Below are positions 63,957-64,000 of a stretch of 64,000 bases of DNA, one piece after another. The notes below the pieces were generated by a model that was not told the DNA's origin, searched no databases, and saw only the letters and a program-made list of their open reading frames with translations. This stretch comes from Mangrovimicrobium sp033283325 (GTDB taxonomy: Bacteria > Pseudomonadota > Gammaproteobacteria > Pseudomonadales > Halieaceae): assembly GCA_033283325.1 (NCBI GenBank), contig JAWMQO010000001.1:868001-932000 (forward strand). Reading direction: 5' to 3'. Position 1 is the first letter of the stretch. Every line of letters begins with the position of its first letter. The position numbers and the translations under genes are program-made.

Positions 63957-64000
63957 CTATTCAAACCACGCCCCGCCCACACGAACGGCGACGACATCCG
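63957..64000 (-). CDS. Possible C-terminal end of an upstream gene (cut by window edge)
   Basis: Only 13 codons are visible on the minus strand, reading DVVAVRVGGAWFE then TAG (63959-63957). The end resembles the last strand of amidohydrolases, but too little is seen for a call. Confidence 0.3.
   Translation of the reverse strand, partial: DVVAVRVGGAWFE

Overview
The window is GC-rich, densely coded bacterial DNA. Its mix of genes (a TonB-dependent receptor, several lipoproteins and Tat or Sec exported enzymes, two cytochrome P450 modules, PQQ dehydrogenases, many SDR and VOC proteins, an ECF sigma factor pair, and a thiamin operon behind a TPP riboswitch) fits a marine or soil gammaproteobacterium of the Halieaceae/Cellvibrionales kind. 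That assignment is inferred from content only. I see no rRNA, tRNA, insertion sequence, prophage or CRISPR array.

Layout: (1) 1-3402, divergent fumC (cut by the window edge) and acnA, followed by a structured, gene-free 450-base stretch. (2) 3853-7011, an ECF sigma/anti-sigma pair facing a subtilisin-like protease; the gap between them carries two back-to-back copies of the same promoter pattern, and the protease has a 200-residue region built on a strict 4-residue repeat. (3) 7066-9937, an outer-membrane barrel, a small protein and an FMN glutamate-synthase-like enzyme. (4) 10012-33259, a large catabolic block. It holds a phosphotransferase, SDR, AraC regulator, PhyH dioxygenase and an SDR-P450 fusion. 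A leftward operon follows: amidohydrolase, PQQ dehydrogenase-cytochrome c-SnoaL fusion, IorA-like and IorB-like subunits, P450. Opposite it runs a rightward operon: hydrolase, VOC, acyl-CoA ligase, crotonase-like, SDR, TetR, arylsulfatase. (5) 33392-48907, recQ, a Nudix lipoprotein, an exported amidohydrolase, a TonB-dependent receptor, a PCR-DTR-motif secreted protein, a tightly coupled deacetylase/hydrolase/lipoprotein operon, and two exported peptidases (S9 and S8) encoded tail to tail. (6) 49031-54796, TPP riboswitch and thiC-thiO-thiG-thiDE-thiS. (7) 54825-63925, a second catabolic block around a second TetR: VOC, LLM flavin oxidoreductase, two SDRs, a DUF1214-like protein, sulfotransferase, VOC, a PQQ sugar dehydrogenase lipoprotein and an EthD-like protein.

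How the parts may work together: blocks 4 and 7 look like oxidation and CoA-dependent breakdown of a hydrophobic, alicyclic or terpenoid/steroid-like substrate, possibly sulfated (an arylsulfatase and a sulfotransferase are both present). This is inference from family membership; no substrate can be read from the sequence. The two TetR genes are related, and each has perfect or near-perfect TAAG...CTTA palindromes placed inside nearby promoter-like sequences, so the two blocks may be controlled in similar ways. The most unusual items are the tetrad-repeat protease with its mirrored sigma-factor promoters, the SDR-P450 fusion and the PQQ-dehydrogenase/cytochrome/SnoaL fusion.
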